NCBI GenBank assembly: GCA_018664075.1 | Contig: JABJOY010000061.1 | Location: forward strand, 1 to 42,860 | Origin: Porticoccaceae bacterium | GTDB lineage: Bacteria > Pseudomonadota > Gammaproteobacteria > Pseudomonadales > Porticoccaceae | Direction of reading: 5' to 3' | DNA length: 42,860 nucleotides | Part shown: positions 24,595-33,929 of the stretch, one piece after another | Layout of the letters: the number at the start of each line of letters is the position of its first letter | Numbering within the stretch: the stretch's first letter is position 1 | Notes under the pieces: model-generated | What the model was told of the DNA's origin: nothing | Databases searched by the model: none | Seen by the model: only the letters and a program-made list of their open reading frames with translations | Made by a program: the position numbers and the translations under genes

Positions 24595-25854
24595 CTATTT
24601 ACGTTTCATTGCACCAAAGAATTCTGCATTGTTTTTAAAGCCTTTCAGCTTCTCAACCAAAAACTCGGCGGCGGCCAGATCTTCCATATCGTGGAGTAGC
24701 TTGCGCAAAATCCAAACGCGCTGGAGTTCGGCTTCGTCCATCAGCAGGTCTTCACGACGGGTGCCGGAGCGGCGCACATTGATGGCTGGGTAAACGCGCT
24801 TCTCTGCGATCTTGCGATCCAGTATCAGCTCCATATTACCTGTGCCTTTAAATTCTTCGTAGATCACTTCGTCCATCTTTGAGCCGGTATCAACCAGTGC
24901 GGTAGCAATAATACTCAGGCTGCCACCATGCTCGATATTTCGTGCGGCACCAAAGAAGCGCTTGGGCTTTTCAAGTGCGTGGGCGTCAACACCACCGGTT
25001 AGTACTTTACCGGACGAGGGGATTACAGTGTTGTAGGCTCGGGCCAAGCGGGTTATGGAGTCGAGTAGAATAACCACATCTTTTTTGTGCTCAACCAGAC
25101 GCTTGGCTTTTTCGATAACCATTTCAGCAACCTGAACATGGCGATTTGGCGGCTCATCAAAGGTTGAGGCAATCACTTCGCCGCGCACGGTGCGCTGCAT
25201 TTCTGTCACTTCTTCCGGGCGCTCATCAATCAGAAGTACGATAATGTAGCACTCGGGGTTGTTGCGAATAATCGCCTGGGCGATATTCTGCATCATAATG
25301 GTTTTACCGGCTTTGGGTGGTGCAACAATCAGTCCACGCTGTCCCTTACCAATGGGCGAAACCAGATCAATGATTCGACCCGTCAGATCTTCGGTTGAAC
25401 CATTTCCAGATTCCAGCTTGAGTGGCTGGTCCGGGAATAATGGTGTCAGGTTTTCAAACAGGATTTTGTTGCGTGCGTTTTCCGGAGCATCAAAATTGAT
25501 CTCGTCAACTTTGAGCATGGCAAAATAGCGTTCACCATCTTTGGGCGGCCGAATCTTGCCGGCAATGCCATCGCCAGTGCGCAGGTTAAAGCGTCTGATC
25601 TGGCTGGGTGATACATAGATATCATCGGCACCGGCCAGGTAAGAGGCACCAGCGGAACGCAGGAAACCAAAGCCGTCCGGGAGTATTTCTAATACACCAT
25701 CGCCATAAATGTCTTCGCCGCTTTTCGCATGTTTTTTGAGCAGAGCAAAGATAATGTCTTGTTTGCGTGAACGAGCCAGATTGTCGAGACCGGCTGAAGC
25801 GGTCATTTCCAGAAGTTCGTCGATTGGTTTTTGTTTTAGTTCGGATAGATTCAT
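24595..25854 (-). CDS. rho: Transcription termination factor Rho
   Basis: Hexameric RNA helicase that ends transcription at Rho-dependent sites. 419 residues, as in E. coli. N-terminal [22 protein letters not shown]-binding cold-shock-like domain with GFGFLRS (61-67), P-loop APPKAGKT (178-185), Walker [15 protein letters not shown]-loop [19 protein letters not shown] and the R-loop region are all intact. A leader of about 200 bases without genes separates it from trxA, consistent with the autoregulated leader known for rho genes. Confidence 0.99.
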   Translation of the reverse strand: MNLSELKQKPIDELLEMTASAGLDNLARSRKQDIIFALLKKHAKSGEDIYGDGVLEILPDGFGFLRSAGASYLAGADDIYVSPSQIRRFNLRTGDGIAGKIRPPKDGERYFAMLKVDEINFDAPENARNKILFENLTPLFPDQPLKLESGNGSTEDLTGRIIDLVSPIGKGQRGLIVAPPKAGKTIMMQNIAQAIIRNNPECYIIVLLIDERPEEVTEMQRTVRGEVIASTFDEPPNRHVQVAEMVIEKAKRLVEHKKDVVILLDSITRLARAYNTVIPSSGKVLTGGVDAHALEKPKRFFGAARNIEHGGSLSIIATALVDTGSKMDEVIYEEFKGTGNMELILDRKIAEKRVYPAINVRRSGTRREDLLMDEAELQRVWILRKLLHDMEDLAAAEFLVEKLKGFKNNAEFFGAMKRK

Positions 25855-26038
25855 AGGATGGTTTTACAGTGCTATAGGATTGAAGAGAAAGAGAGACTTG
25901 TTTGAGTCTTGAGGTTTAAGGGTATGTTAAAAGCCACTTGAGGCGCAAAAGAAGTTGTTTGAAGCTTCAGATCAGGCAAAAAAAAGGAGATAATGCAAGG
26001 AGTATAGCGATGCTTTTGCAAAGCGCAAGAACATTTTT

Positions 26039-26060
26039 GAGGCCCCGTGACCGGGGTCTC
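26039..26060. other. GC-rich hairpin after trxA
   Basis: GAGGCCCCG and CGGGGTCTC form a 9-bp stem with one mismatch and a small loop. It begins 8 bases past the trxA stop (minus strand). No T-run follows on the minus strand (it reads AAAAATG), so it is not a classical terminator; it may protect the mRNA end. Confidence 0.45.
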
Positions 26061-26068
26061 AATCTAAA

Positions 26069-26395
26069 TTAGAGCAATGCGTCTACAAATTCAGTAAGTT
26101 GACCTTTGGAAAGCGCACCTACTTTAGTTGCTTCCACTGCACCATTCTTGAATACCAACAGCGTTGGAATACCGCGAACATTAAATTTAGCGGCAGCTTC
26201 CGGGTTACTATCGACATCTACTTTGCAGATTTTAATCTTGCCTGCGTACTCATCGGCAACTTCGTTGAGAATGGGGGCAATCATTTTACAGGGCCCGCAC
26301 CATTCAGCCCAAAAATCTACCAGAGCAGGAACATCAGACTGCAGGACATCGGTTTCAAAGCTAGCGTCAGTAACATGAACAATATGGTCGCTCAT
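26069..26395 (-). CDS. trxA: Thioredoxin 1
   Basis: Cytoplasmic disulfide reductase, 108 residues. Active site WCGPC (Trp32-Cys36), preceded by ALVDFWAE and followed by [16 protein letters not shown]; the cis-proline loop is RGIPTLLVF. All canonical residues are present. It lies upstream of rho on the same strand and is divergent from the VTT/oxidoreductase fusion gene. Confidence 0.98.
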   Translation of the reverse strand: MSDHIVHVTDASFETDVLQSDVPALVDFWAEWCGPCKMIAPILNEVADEYAGKIKICKVDVDSNPEAAAKFNVRGIPTLLVFKNGAVEATKVGALSKGQLTEFVDALL

Positions 26396-26446
26396 TGCGA
26401 AAGGTCTCCAGAGAACGGTTAATCTTTAAGGGTTTATTTTTGCGGC

Positions 26447-26476
26447 ATGATAGCATCAGCACAGCGATGGCAACAA
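26447..26476 (-). promoter_or_regulatory. Possible sigma-70 promoter of trxA
   Basis: The minus strand shows an extended -10, TGCTATCAT. Two candidate -35 elements precede it: TTGCCA (5/6, but 15-base spacer) or TTGTTG (18-base spacer). The predicted start is about 40-45 bases before the trxA ATG. Confidence 0.35.
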
Positions 26477-26605
26477 ACGAAATGCTCTATTGGGGTAAAA
26501 GATTTAGACTATGGGTTAGATTGTGACTTTGGGGGGGTGAATTGCAGGGCGGAACTCACCTCACTGCAATGGTCTGAACACATCATAATTAAACGAGATC
26601 AATCC

Positions 26606-28729
26606 ATGCGCAAGCTTGTTGTTTTACTGATATTGGGTTTAGCAATCGCAGCCTACTTTTATTTTGATGGCCAGCAGTATCTGTCGGTCGGCATTTTTCA
26701 GGGGCTCTACCAACAACAGCCCTGGCTAACGGCGCTAATTTATTTTGCTGTGTATCTTTTGGTTGCCGGGCTGTCGCTGCCCGGCGCCGCCGTGCTGACT
26801 ATCATCGGTGGCATGATCTTCGGTTTTTGGACTGGTCTGGTATTGGTTTCTTTTGCCAGTAGCATTGGTGCAACACTGGCTTTTTTTGTCTCGCGCTTTA
26901 TTTTGCGCGACTGGGTACAAAACAAATTTGCCCAGTATTTAGGGTCGATTAATCAGGGCATGGAAAAGCAGGGTGCTTTCTATCTGTTTAGTCTGCGCCT
27001 GATTCCGCTATTTCCGTTTTGGGCTATTAATCTGGTGATGGGGCTGACCATTATTCCCGGGACTACATTTTACTGGGTCAGTCAGCTGGGGATGCTGGCC
27101 GGAACCGCAGTATTTGTTAATGCTGGCGTAAGCCTTGGGGCAGTGGAAGAGTTCTCCACCGCAGGTATTTTGACGCCTGATCTGATACTGTCATTTGCCC
27201 TATTGGCAGCGTTTCCTTTTATTGCTCGTCATTTTATTGGCGCCCTCCAGCGCCGCCGCGGATTGAGGGGCCATTACCGGCCAAAACAGTTTGATGCTAA
27301 TCTCCTTGTAGTTGGCGCGGGCAGCGCGGGGTTGGTAAGCGCTTACATCGCAGCAACAGTCAAAGCCAAGGTAATGCTGGTAGAGAAGGCCAGCATGGGT
27401 GGTGATTGCCTGAATACTGGCTGTGTGCCCAGCAAGGCGCTGATTCGGGCGGCCAAATCGGTTAAAGATATCGAGACTGCTGGCCAGTTTGGTGTGCAGG
27501 TGGGTAGTCCCAACGTTGATTTTGCCAAAGTGATGAGGCGGGTTCAGGAGGTGATCACTGAGATTGAGCCCCATGATTCCATTGAGCGTTTTACCAACCT
27601 GGGTGTGGACTGCATTCAGGGTAATGCCAGATTGCTTAGTCCCTGGAAGGTGGATATTGATGGGCGCGTGATCAGTGCAGAAAAAATTATTCTTGCGACT
27701 GGTGCCAGTCCGATTGTGCCGGCGATTCCGGGCATTGATCAGGTTGAGCCCCTGACGTCTGAGAACCTTTGGCAGTTACAGGAATTGCCTGAGCGCTTAT
27801 TAATTATGGGTGGTGGTGCCATTGGCTGCGAACTGGCTCAGGCATTTCAGCGCCTGGGCGCTCAGGTCACACTGGTGGATGCCATGTCTCAGCTGTTGCC
27901 CAGAGAAGATACAGATATAGTTGCACGACTGACACAGCAGTTGACTGATGAGGGTGTGAGGGTGCTTGTCGATTATGCAGTCACCAGCTTTAACCGACAG
28001 CCCTCGGGTCATATCGCCGTACTATCCCGTTCTGGCGCCAACACGATAAATGTAGAGTTTGACCGGGTTCTGGTGGCTGTAGGCCGTCGGGCTAATACCG
28101 CTGGGTTTGGTTTGCAGGAATTGGGGGTTGAGTTAAATGCTGATGGCACCGTTGTGGTGGATAGCTATTTGCGCACCAGCTGCCCTACTATTTTTGCCTG
28201 CGGCGATGTTGCTGGCCCTTACCAGCTGACCCATGCTGCGGGCCATCAAGCCTGGTTCGCCGGAGTAAATGCGCTGTTTGGCCAGTTTAAAAAGTTTGCC
28301 GTGAACTATAAGGTCATGCCCCAGACTATTTATACCGACCCTCAGCTGGCCCGGGTTGGGCTCAATGAGTTGGAGGCGGCGGAACAGGGTATTGAGGTGG
28401 AGGTAACAGAGTACGATCTGGCGGATCTGGACAGGGCTATTGCCGATGGCAATGCCAATGGTGTGGTTAAAGTGCTGACGGCCCCGGGTACAGACCGTAT
28501 TCTCGGCGCCACTATTCTAGGCCCTCAGGCTGGCGAGCTGCTCACGGAATTTGTGACGGCGATTAAATTTAATCTGGGCCTGAATAAAATACTCAGTACT
28601 ATTCACAGTTACCCTACTCTCAGCGAAGCCAATAAATATGTGGCGGGAGAATGGAAGCGCAAGCATGTGCCGGAGAGGCTTCTGCTGTGGGTGGAAAAAT
28701 ACTATCGCTGGAAGCTGGGCAAACCCTAG
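26606..28729 (+). CDS. Fusion of VTT/DedA-like membrane domain with FAD-dependent disulfide oxidoreductase
   Basis: Two-domain protein of 707 residues. Residues 1-220 form a membrane part with about six helices: LSLPGAAVLTIIGGMIFGFW and the FSLRLIPLFPFWAINLVMGL block are the SNARE-associated/VTT (TVP38/TMEM64) signature. From 228 on it is a complete pyridine nucleotide-disulfide oxidoreductase: FAD site GAGSAG (237-242), redox pair GGDCLNTGCVPSKAL (Cys268, Cys273), NAD site MGGGAIGCELAQAF, FACGDVAG and a C-terminal HSYPTLSEANK holding the His-Glu dyad. No MerA-type C-terminal Cys pair is present, so mercuric reduction is unlikely. The ATG at 26606 was chosen because the frame upstream is not hydrophobic and overlaps the trxA promoter. 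Similar fusions exist in databases, usually unnamed; the electron acceptor is unknown. Confidence 0.9.
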   Translation: MRKLVVLLILGLAIAAYFYFDGQQYLSVGIFQGLYQQQPWLTALIYFAVYLLVAGLSLPGAAVLTIIGGMIFGFWTGLVLVSFASSIGATLAFFVSRFILRDWVQNKFAQYLGSINQGMEKQGAFYLFSLRLIPLFPFWAINLVMGLTIIPGTTFYWVSQLGMLAGTAVFVNAGVSLGAVEEFSTAGILTPDLILSFALLAAFPFIARHFIGALQRRRGLRGHYRPKQFDANLLVVGAGSAGLVSAYIAATVKAKVMLVEKASMGGDCLNTGCVPSKALIRAAKSVKDIETAGQFGVQVGSPNVDFAKVMRRVQEVITEIEPHDSIERFTNLGVDCIQGNARLLSPWKVDIDGRVISAEKIILATGASPIVPAIPGIDQVEPLTSENLWQLQELPERLLIMGGGAIGCELAQAFQRLGAQVTLVDAMSQLLPREDTDIVARLTQQLTDEGVRVLVDYAVTSFNRQPSGHIAVLSRSGANTINVEFDRVLVAVGRRANTAGFGLQELGVELNADGTVVVDSYLRTSCPTIFACGDVAGPYQLTHAAGHQAWFAGVNALFGQFKKFAVNYKVMPQTIYTDPQLARVGLNELEAAEQGIEVEVTEYDLADLDRAIADGNANGVVKVLTAPGTDRILGATILGPQAGELLTEFVTAIKFNLGLNKILSTIHSYPTLSEANKYVAGEWKRKHVPERLLLWVEKYYRWKLGKP

Positions 28730-29659
28730 TTAGGAATCAAACTCTGCCATGGGTTCGTGACCCACTACTGACTGGGGGTCAATATGAATAATAATCTCGG
28801 ACTCCGGAAAAGCTTCCATCAGGCTGGCTTCCACCTCGTCTGAAATCCTGTGGGCTTCCAGCAGAGATAGGTCATCATCCAGCTCCAGATGCAGCTGGAT
28901 AAAGGTCATGGTACCCGAATGTCTTGAGCGCAGATCATGCAGGCCCCGCGCGGATTTATGCTGCAGTACCAGCTGTTTGATTTCTTCCCGCTGCTTGTCG
29001 GGTAGTTCTCGATCCATCAAATGGTCATAGGACAGGGCAATAATTTCCCAGGCGCTGTACAGAATATAAATGCCAATAGCACAGGCAAACAGCGCGTCAA
29101 ACCCGTCCCAGCCTTGCGCCGACAACCACAGGGCTGCAATCACACTGGCATTGACCAACAAGTCTGTGCGGTAGTGCAAAGCATCAGCTTTGATGGCGGT
29201 GGAGTTCGTTTTGCGAATCACATGCTGTTGAAACCCCAGGAGCAGCAATGTGGCAATTATGGAGAACAGCATTACTGCAATACCTGTGCCCACTGCCTCC
29301 ACCGGTATTGGGCTGATCAGCCGTCGTCCAGCTTCCAGCAACAGAAAACCGGCGGACCCGGCAATAAACATTGACTGACTTAGTCCCGCCAGTGCCTCGG
29401 CTTTGCCGTGGCCAAAGCGGTGCTCTTTATCGGCTGGTGTTAGAGCGTGGCGCACGGCAATCAGATTAATCAGAGAGGCCAGGGCATCCAGCACGGAATC
29501 AATTAATGTGGCGAGCAGGCTGACAGAATCGGACAGTCCCCAGGCAATCAGTTTGGCAACAATCAATATGGTTGCCACTGAAATCGATGCATAGGTCGCC
29601 AGCCGTAATAGTCGTGCGGTTTCCTGAGGGGCCATATGCATTGAATCAGAGCTGGTCAT
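28730..29659 (-). CDS. fieF: Cation diffusion facilitator (FieF/YiiP-like)
   Basis: Proton-coupled efflux pump for Zn(II) and perhaps Fe(II). 309 residues: six helices, transport-site residues Asp54/Asp58 in helix 2 and His162/Asp166 in helix 5 (ADALHYRTDLL), HRFGHGKAEALAGL in the helix 2-3 loop, and a cytoplasmic metal-binding domain (about 215-300) with DLRSRHSGTMTFIQLHLELD and IIHIDPQ. The DDHD site is that of YiiP. Its stop abuts the stop of the oxidoreductase fusion with no bases between. Confidence 0.92.
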   Translation of the reverse strand: MTSSDSMHMAPQETARLLRLATYASISVATILIVAKLIAWGLSDSVSLLATLIDSVLDALASLINLIAVRHALTPADKEHRFGHGKAEALAGLSQSMFIAGSAGFLLLEAGRRLISPIPVEAVGTGIAVMLFSIIATLLLLGFQQHVIRKTNSTAIKADALHYRTDLLVNASVIAALWLSAQGWDGFDALFACAIGIYILYSAWEIIALSYDHLMDRELPDKQREEIKQLVLQHKSARGLHDLRSRHSGTMTFIQLHLELDDDLSLLEAHRISDEVEASLMEAFPESEIIIHIDPQSVVGHEPMAEFDS

Positions 29660-29743
29660 AATATCGGTCTGTGATTTTAGGGCGACAATTTAGGCCGAGA
29701 GTTTAGCAAAATAACTCTGAGCTCTGAAGTGGGCAGTCTTGTA

Positions 29744-30880
29744 CTAGAAGCTTTCTAAGACCTTATTTAAAAACCGATAGCCAAGATCGGTGGTGCAATA
29801 GCTTTGCTCGCCACTAACCATGAGCTTTTGGGATTGCAATTCTGCTACCTGAGGAGCAATGCCGGAGGGGTCGAGGCCGGTGCGCTGGGCAAGCAGTTCC
29901 GTGGGCACGCCATTCTTAAGCCGCAGGCCATTCATCATAAATTCCACGGCCATCTGATCTAGCTCAATGGCATTGTGCTGAGCAATCACCGATTCCTGTC
30001 GCGCCAGATAGTTATCCGGCTGGCGTGTTTTGCTGGTGCGAATCACCATATTCTGCTGCGGCAATGTGATTTTGCCATGGGCGCCAGCGCCAATCCCCAG
30101 ATAGTCACCAAACTGCCAGTAATTAATATTGTGCCTTGAGGTCTGCCCGTTGCGGGCATAGGCGGAAACTTCATATTGCTTAAAGCCATTAGCCTCAAGC
30201 AGTTCCATGCCCGCTTGCTGGATATCGGCCAGTCGATCGTCATTGGGCAGTGATGGTGGCTTTGAATAAAACTCGGTATTGGGCTCAATGGTCAACTGAT
30301 ACCAGGAGATATGCTGGGCGCCATGGTCGATTGCCAGTTCTATATCTGTTTTTGCCTGCTGCAGGCTCTGCTGGGGCAGGCCATGCATCAGATCGATATT
30401 GACGTTATCAAAGCCCGCCGACTTGGCGGTGGCAATGGCTGCTAAAGCCTGACCACCATCGTGAATCCTGCCCAGATGCTGCAGGTGGCTGTTGTCAAAA
30501 CTCTGGATACCAATGGACAGCCGATTGACACCAGCACTGATAAAGTCAGCAAATTTTTGTTGTTCAAAGGTGCCGGGATTAGCTTCCAGGGTGATTTCAA
30601 TATCTTGCTCAAAGCCAATAATCTGCTCTGCGGCATTTAAGATGTCGCCGATAGCGGCGCCGGAAAACAGACTGGGGGTGCCGCCGCCAAAAAAGATTGA
30701 ATGCAGTTTGCGACCCTGACCCCAGTGCTGATCTGCTCTCAGATCAGCAATCAGTTTACGCACATAGGCCTGTTCGGGAATATGGTCTCCCGCCTGATGG
30801 GAATTAAAGTCGCAGTAGGGGCATTTGCGCACACACCAGGGAATATGCACATACAGTGAAAGAGGCGGTAGTTGTAACAC
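29744..30880 (-). CDS. hemW: Radical SAM protein HemW (heme chaperone)
   Basis: HemN-like radical SAM protein; HemW binds heme and is thought to deliver it to respiratory enzymes rather than to oxidise coproporphyrinogen. 378 residues. The cluster motif CVRKCPYC (Cys16, Cys20, Cys23) is near the N-terminus, followed by FFGGGTPSLFSG, NRLSIGIQSFD and MHGLPQQSLQQ. The start is a GTG at 30878-30880, 3 bases after the rdgB stop. It is last in the metX-metW-DUF4426-rdgB-hemW run. Confidence 0.95.
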   Translation of the reverse strand: MLQLPPLSLYVHIPWCVRKCPYCDFNSHQAGDHIPEQAYVRKLIADLRADQHWGQGRKLHSIFFGGGTPSLFSGAAIGDILNAAEQIIGFEQDIEITLEANPGTFEQQKFADFISAGVNRLSIGIQSFDNSHLQHLGRIHDGGQALAAIATAKSAGFDNVNIDLMHGLPQQSLQQAKTDIELAIDHGAQHISWYQLTIEPNTEFYSKPPSLPNDDRLADIQQAGMELLEANGFKQYEVSAYARNGQTSRHNINYWQFGDYLGIGAGAHGKITLPQQNMVIRTSKTRQPDNYLARQESVIAQHNAIELDQMAVEFMMNGLRLKNGVPTELLAQRTGLDPSGIAPQVAELQSQKLMVSGEQSYCTTDLGYRFLNKVLESF

Positions 30881-30883
30881 GAT

Positions 30884-31501
30884 TTATTGGGGCTGAAGCC
30901 GCTGCAACAACCTAGCGATGGCCTTGCCGCGATGACTTAATTTATTTTTCGTCTCTTTATCCAGTTCGGCGGCGCGACAGTTAGTCTCGGTCACCTGAAA
31001 TATGGGGTCATAACCAAACCCGCCATCACCTTTTTCGTCGCAGGCGATAGTCCCCTCCCAGGTACCCTGACAAATGATCGGTGTGGGGTCATTGCCGTGA
31101 CGCATATAGACAATTACGGTTTGATAGCGGGCGGTGCGCTGATCCGCTGGCACTTCCTTCATCAGTTCCAACAGCTTGTCCCGATTGCTGGCATCTGTCG
31201 CTGCCTCGCCGGCAAACCGCGCTGAGTAAATTCCCGGCGCGCCCTTTAAAAAATCCACCTCAAGGCCAGAGTCGTCAGCCACTGCGGGAAGGTTAGAATG
31301 AGCAGCGGCATTGCGAGCTTTGAGGATTGAGTTCTCCACAAACGTCAGCCCAGTCTCTTCAATATCAGAAATATTAAGCTGGGTCTGGGGCACAATATTA
31401 AAACCTAGGCCACCCAGCATTTGCTGAAGCTCTTTGATTTTTCCCGCATTGGCACTGGCCAGAACTAGATCACTGGTCACTTTGTCGCTCTCTTGATCCA
31501 T
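30884..31501 (-). CDS. rdgB: dITP/XTP pyrophosphatase
   Basis: House-cleaning nucleotidase (Ham1 family) that removes ITP, dITP and XTP. 205 residues: LVLASANAGKIKELQ (SxNxxK motif), ADDSGLEVDFLKGAPGIYSARFAG with the catalytic acidic residues, GFGYDPIF and KNKLSHRGKAI near the end. The ATG at 31501 was used; the GTG at 31480 also fits the family start. It lies 6 bases after the DUF4426 gene and 3 before hemW. Confidence 0.97.
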   Translation of the reverse strand: MDQESDKVTSDLVLASANAGKIKELQQMLGGLGFNIVPQTQLNISDIEETGLTFVENSILKARNAAAHSNLPAVADDSGLEVDFLKGAPGIYSARFAGEAATDASNRDKLLELMKEVPADQRTARYQTVIVYMRHGNDPTPIICQGTWEGTIACDEKGDGGFGYDPIFQVTETNCRAAELDKETKNKLSHRGKAIARLLQRLQPQ

Positions 31502-31507
31502 AGAAAA

Positions 31508-31948
31508 CTAATCCACATACATCTTTTTCTGGAATTTAAAGTCGTAGGGATAGACTCGAGGGCCATCACCAGACGGGGGCAATACCTGAATTTTAAAGGT
31601 CAGAAAATCTTCATTATCAAATTCAAATGGTGCTAGATAGTAGACTGTATTCTGTTCACGCACGGGAACAAATTCCAGGGTTTGGGTCTGTTGCAGAATA
31701 TTGGATACAGTTCCTGTAACTTTGCCTTCGAGGCCAACACCGAGCTGTTTTACCAGGGCGATATTGACCAGCCCTTTATCTTTGCCGCGGACAATATTAT
31801 TGGCCACCGCAATATCTGGCGCCAGAAAGGAGGTATTGAAGGCACTGTAAAATATCTTGTAGTCGCCATGTTGCTTGTAGAGCTTTTCTTCAATGGCTTG
31901 GCTAAACCCGGTCGCCAACAGGCAGATTGTAAAAATAATTGATTTCAT
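31508..31948 (-). CDS. DUF4426 protein, periplasmic
   Basis: Secreted protein of 146 residues with a signal peptide (1-18, cleavage after FSQA). The mature part is beta-rich and contains KQHGDYKIFYSAFNTSFLAPDIA and LEGKVTGTVSNILQ, the DUF4426 family pattern. Function is unknown. It is regularly found between metW and rdgB in Pseudomonas relatives, and the same order holds here (31 bases after metW, 6 before rdgB), so it is probably in that operon. Confidence 0.88.
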   Translation of the reverse strand: MKSIIFTICLLATGFSQAIEEKLYKQHGDYKIFYSAFNTSFLAPDIAVANNIVRGKDKGLVNIALVKQLGVGLEGKVTGTVSNILQQTQTLEFVPVREQNTVYYLAPFEFDNEDFLTFKIQVLPPSGDGPRVYPYDFKFQKKMYVD

Positions 31949-31979
31949 AATACTAATACTCCAGCTAATACTGGCGGGA

Positions 31980-32573
31980 TCACTTGCGGCTCAGGTGATA
32001 GACCGCGGTCTGAGTAAATAAATTAGGCCACAAGCTTTTGAGCTGCTTATCGGGGAAATGTTCAGCCATGGTTCGGCGATGCAATATATCGATATTGCGC
32101 TCCCGGCACAGTGCCTCGAAATCCGCATAGGTAAAAAAGTGGATATTCGGCGTGTCATACCATTGGTAAGCCAGCTGTTTGGTCACTGGCATACGGCCGC
32201 GGAAATTGAGGTAAGCTCTGGTGCCCCAGTATCCAAAATTGGGGAATGTGATAATGCATTCGCTGCCAATCCTGAGCATTTCATCCAATACCAAATGTGG
32301 ATAGCGCATGGCCTGCAGGGCCTGAGTCATCACCACGGTATCAAAACTGCCATCGGCAAAGTTGGTCAGGCCTTTATTGAGGTCTTGCTCTATCACATTG
32401 ACGCCGTTGGCAATGCACTGGCTGATGGATTGCGGGTCGATCTCCAATCCGTAGCCGAGAATATTGTGCTTTTGTTGTAACTGCAGCAGCAGCGCGCCAT
32501 CACCGCAACCCAGATCCAGCACTTTTGAGTCTGCTTTAATCCAGTCACTGATAAAACCGTAATCCTGGCTCAT
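31980..32573 (-). CDS. metW: Methionine biosynthesis protein MetW
   Basis: SAM-dependent methyltransferase-fold protein, 197 residues, required with MetX for homoserine acylation in several proteobacteria. SAM-site KVLDLGCGDGALLLQLQ and the MetW-specific GLEIDPQSISQCIANGVNVIEQDLNKGL are visible, then FPNFGYWGTRAYLNFRGRMP. Its ATG overlaps the metX stop (ATGA, 4 bases), indicating coupled translation and perhaps complex formation. Confidence 0.97.
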   Translation of the reverse strand: MSQDYGFISDWIKADSKVLDLGCGDGALLLQLQQKHNILGYGLEIDPQSISQCIANGVNVIEQDLNKGLTNFADGSFDTVVMTQALQAMRYPHLVLDEMLRIGSECIITFPNFGYWGTRAYLNFRGRMPVTKQLAYQWYDTPNIHFFTYADFEALCRERNIDILHRRTMAEHFPDKQLKSLWPNLFTQTAVYHLSRK

Positions 32574-33733
32574 TGGGCACCGCCTTGTAATTGCGTGGCC
32601 ACACGAGACAGATAGCCGCCCAGAGCATCTTCATAGCGGACATTGGGCAGCAAAAAGGCATCGTGGCCTTTGTCGGACTCAATTTCTGTATAGGATACTG
32701 GTCTGTTGGCTGCCAGCAGGGCATCGGTGATTTCCCGCGAGCGTTCGGGAGCAAAGCGCCAGTCGCTGCTAAACGAGATAACAAGAAAATTACACTTGGA
32801 ATGGCTAAACGCTTTTATCGGATCATTGTCATATTCTCGGGAGAGGTCAAAATAGTCGAGCATCTTAGTAATCAAAATATAGGAGTTGGCATCAAAGCTG
32901 TCCGAGAACTTGTCCCCCTGATAATTGAGATAGCTCTCTACCTGAAATTCTACGGGGTCCGCGTTTCTATCCACCAGATCGCCGATACGCAGCTCACGGC
33001 CAAATTTCTGTCCCATTAATTCATCGGACAGATAAGTCACATGACCAATCATTCGCGCCAAGGCTAGGCCGCGCAGAGGTGCCTTGCCTTGCTGCAAATA
33101 ATTGCCATCGCAGAAATCTGGATCTGACTTGATTGCCCGCCGTGCGATTTCATTAAAAGCAATATTCTGTGCGGTGAGTTTCATTGATGAGGCTATCACC
33201 ACTGCATTAAGAACTTTGTCAGGATGCTCCAGAGACCATCGCATGGCTTGCATGCCACCCAGGCTGCCACCAATAATCGCTGCCCAACAATCAATATTGA
33301 GATATTCCATCAACAGCCGCTGGGATTCCACCCAGTCCCGTGCCCGCAGTGATGGAAAGCTCCCGCCCCAGCGCTCACCTGTCTCCGGGTTGATACTCAT
33401 TGGGCCTGTGCTGCCAAAACAGCTACCAATATTGTTGACGCTCACAATAAAGAATTTATCGCTGTCGATGGCTTTGCCTGGACCCACATAATGTTCCCAC
33501 CAGCCAGGTCTGCTATCCCCTTCGTGAAATCCGGCCGCATGGTGATCACCGCTCAATGCATGGCATAGCAAAATGCCATTGCTGCGCTGGGCATTGAGTT
33601 CTCCATAGGTTTCATAGACCAACTTGTGTTCAGGCAGCACTACCCCGCAGGCGAGTTTAAGTGGCTGGTTGATATGGACTGATTGGGTCTTGACGATACC
33701 AATGGAGTCTTTGCTGGTGCTTTCGGAGGACAT
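32570..33733 (-). CDS. metX: Homoserine O-acyltransferase MetX
   Basis: Alpha/beta-hydrolase-fold enzyme that activates homoserine for methionine synthesis. About 387 residues from the ATG at 33733; a TTG at 33790 would add 19 residues. The nucleophile is in GGSLGGMQAMRW (Ser157); FIVSVNNIGSCFGSTGP, SLRARDWVESQRLL and the late KGHDAFLL (His) are family blocks. Gammaproteobacterial MetX with a MetW partner often uses succinyl-CoA rather than acetyl-CoA, so the donor is left open. First gene of the operon running to hemW. I see no SAM riboswitch upstream. Confidence 0.96.
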   Translation of the reverse strand: MSSESTSKDSIGIVKTQSVHINQPLKLACGVVLPEHKLVYETYGELNAQRSNGILLCHALSGDHHAAGFHEGDSRPGWWEHYVGPGKAIDSDKFFIVSVNNIGSCFGSTGPMSINPETGERWGGSFPSLRARDWVESQRLLMEYLNIDCWAAIIGGSLGGMQAMRWSLEHPDKVLNAVVIASSMKLTAQNIAFNEIARRAIKSDPDFCDGNYLQQGKAPLRGLALARMIGHVTYLSDELMGQKFGRELRIGDLVDRNADPVEFQVESYLNYQGDKFSDSFDANSYILITKMLDYFDLSREYDNDPIKAFSHSKCNFLVISFSSDWRFAPERSREITDALLAANRPVSYTEIESDKGHDAFLLPNVRYEDALGGYLSRVATQLQGGAQ

Positions 33734-33929
33734 AGTAGTCTGGGTTGGCAAGTATTGATTAAGTCTAAGAGGGCGCCGAGGGTAACGCAAGATGATATGT
33801 GCGGTTTTTTTTCTGACCCTATATCCATATTCAATTGGTCGATATTGCTAGTTTGGGGTTAGACTGGCGAAGGCAGTGATATTGGTACCATCCAAAGAGG
33901 TGGGCTAAAGACTATTTAAGGAGAGGGGA

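Noticed and set aside
26606-28729. Mercuric reductase (merA) annotation for the oxidoreductase fusion
   Set aside because: The C-terminal vicinal Cys pair and the N-terminal heavy-metal domain are absent, and no mer genes are nearby.
33734-33929. SAM riboswitch upstream of metX
   Set aside because: I looked for conserved SAM-I or SAM-II helices and found no convincing pairing in this short interval; only ordinary divergent promoter space is evident.
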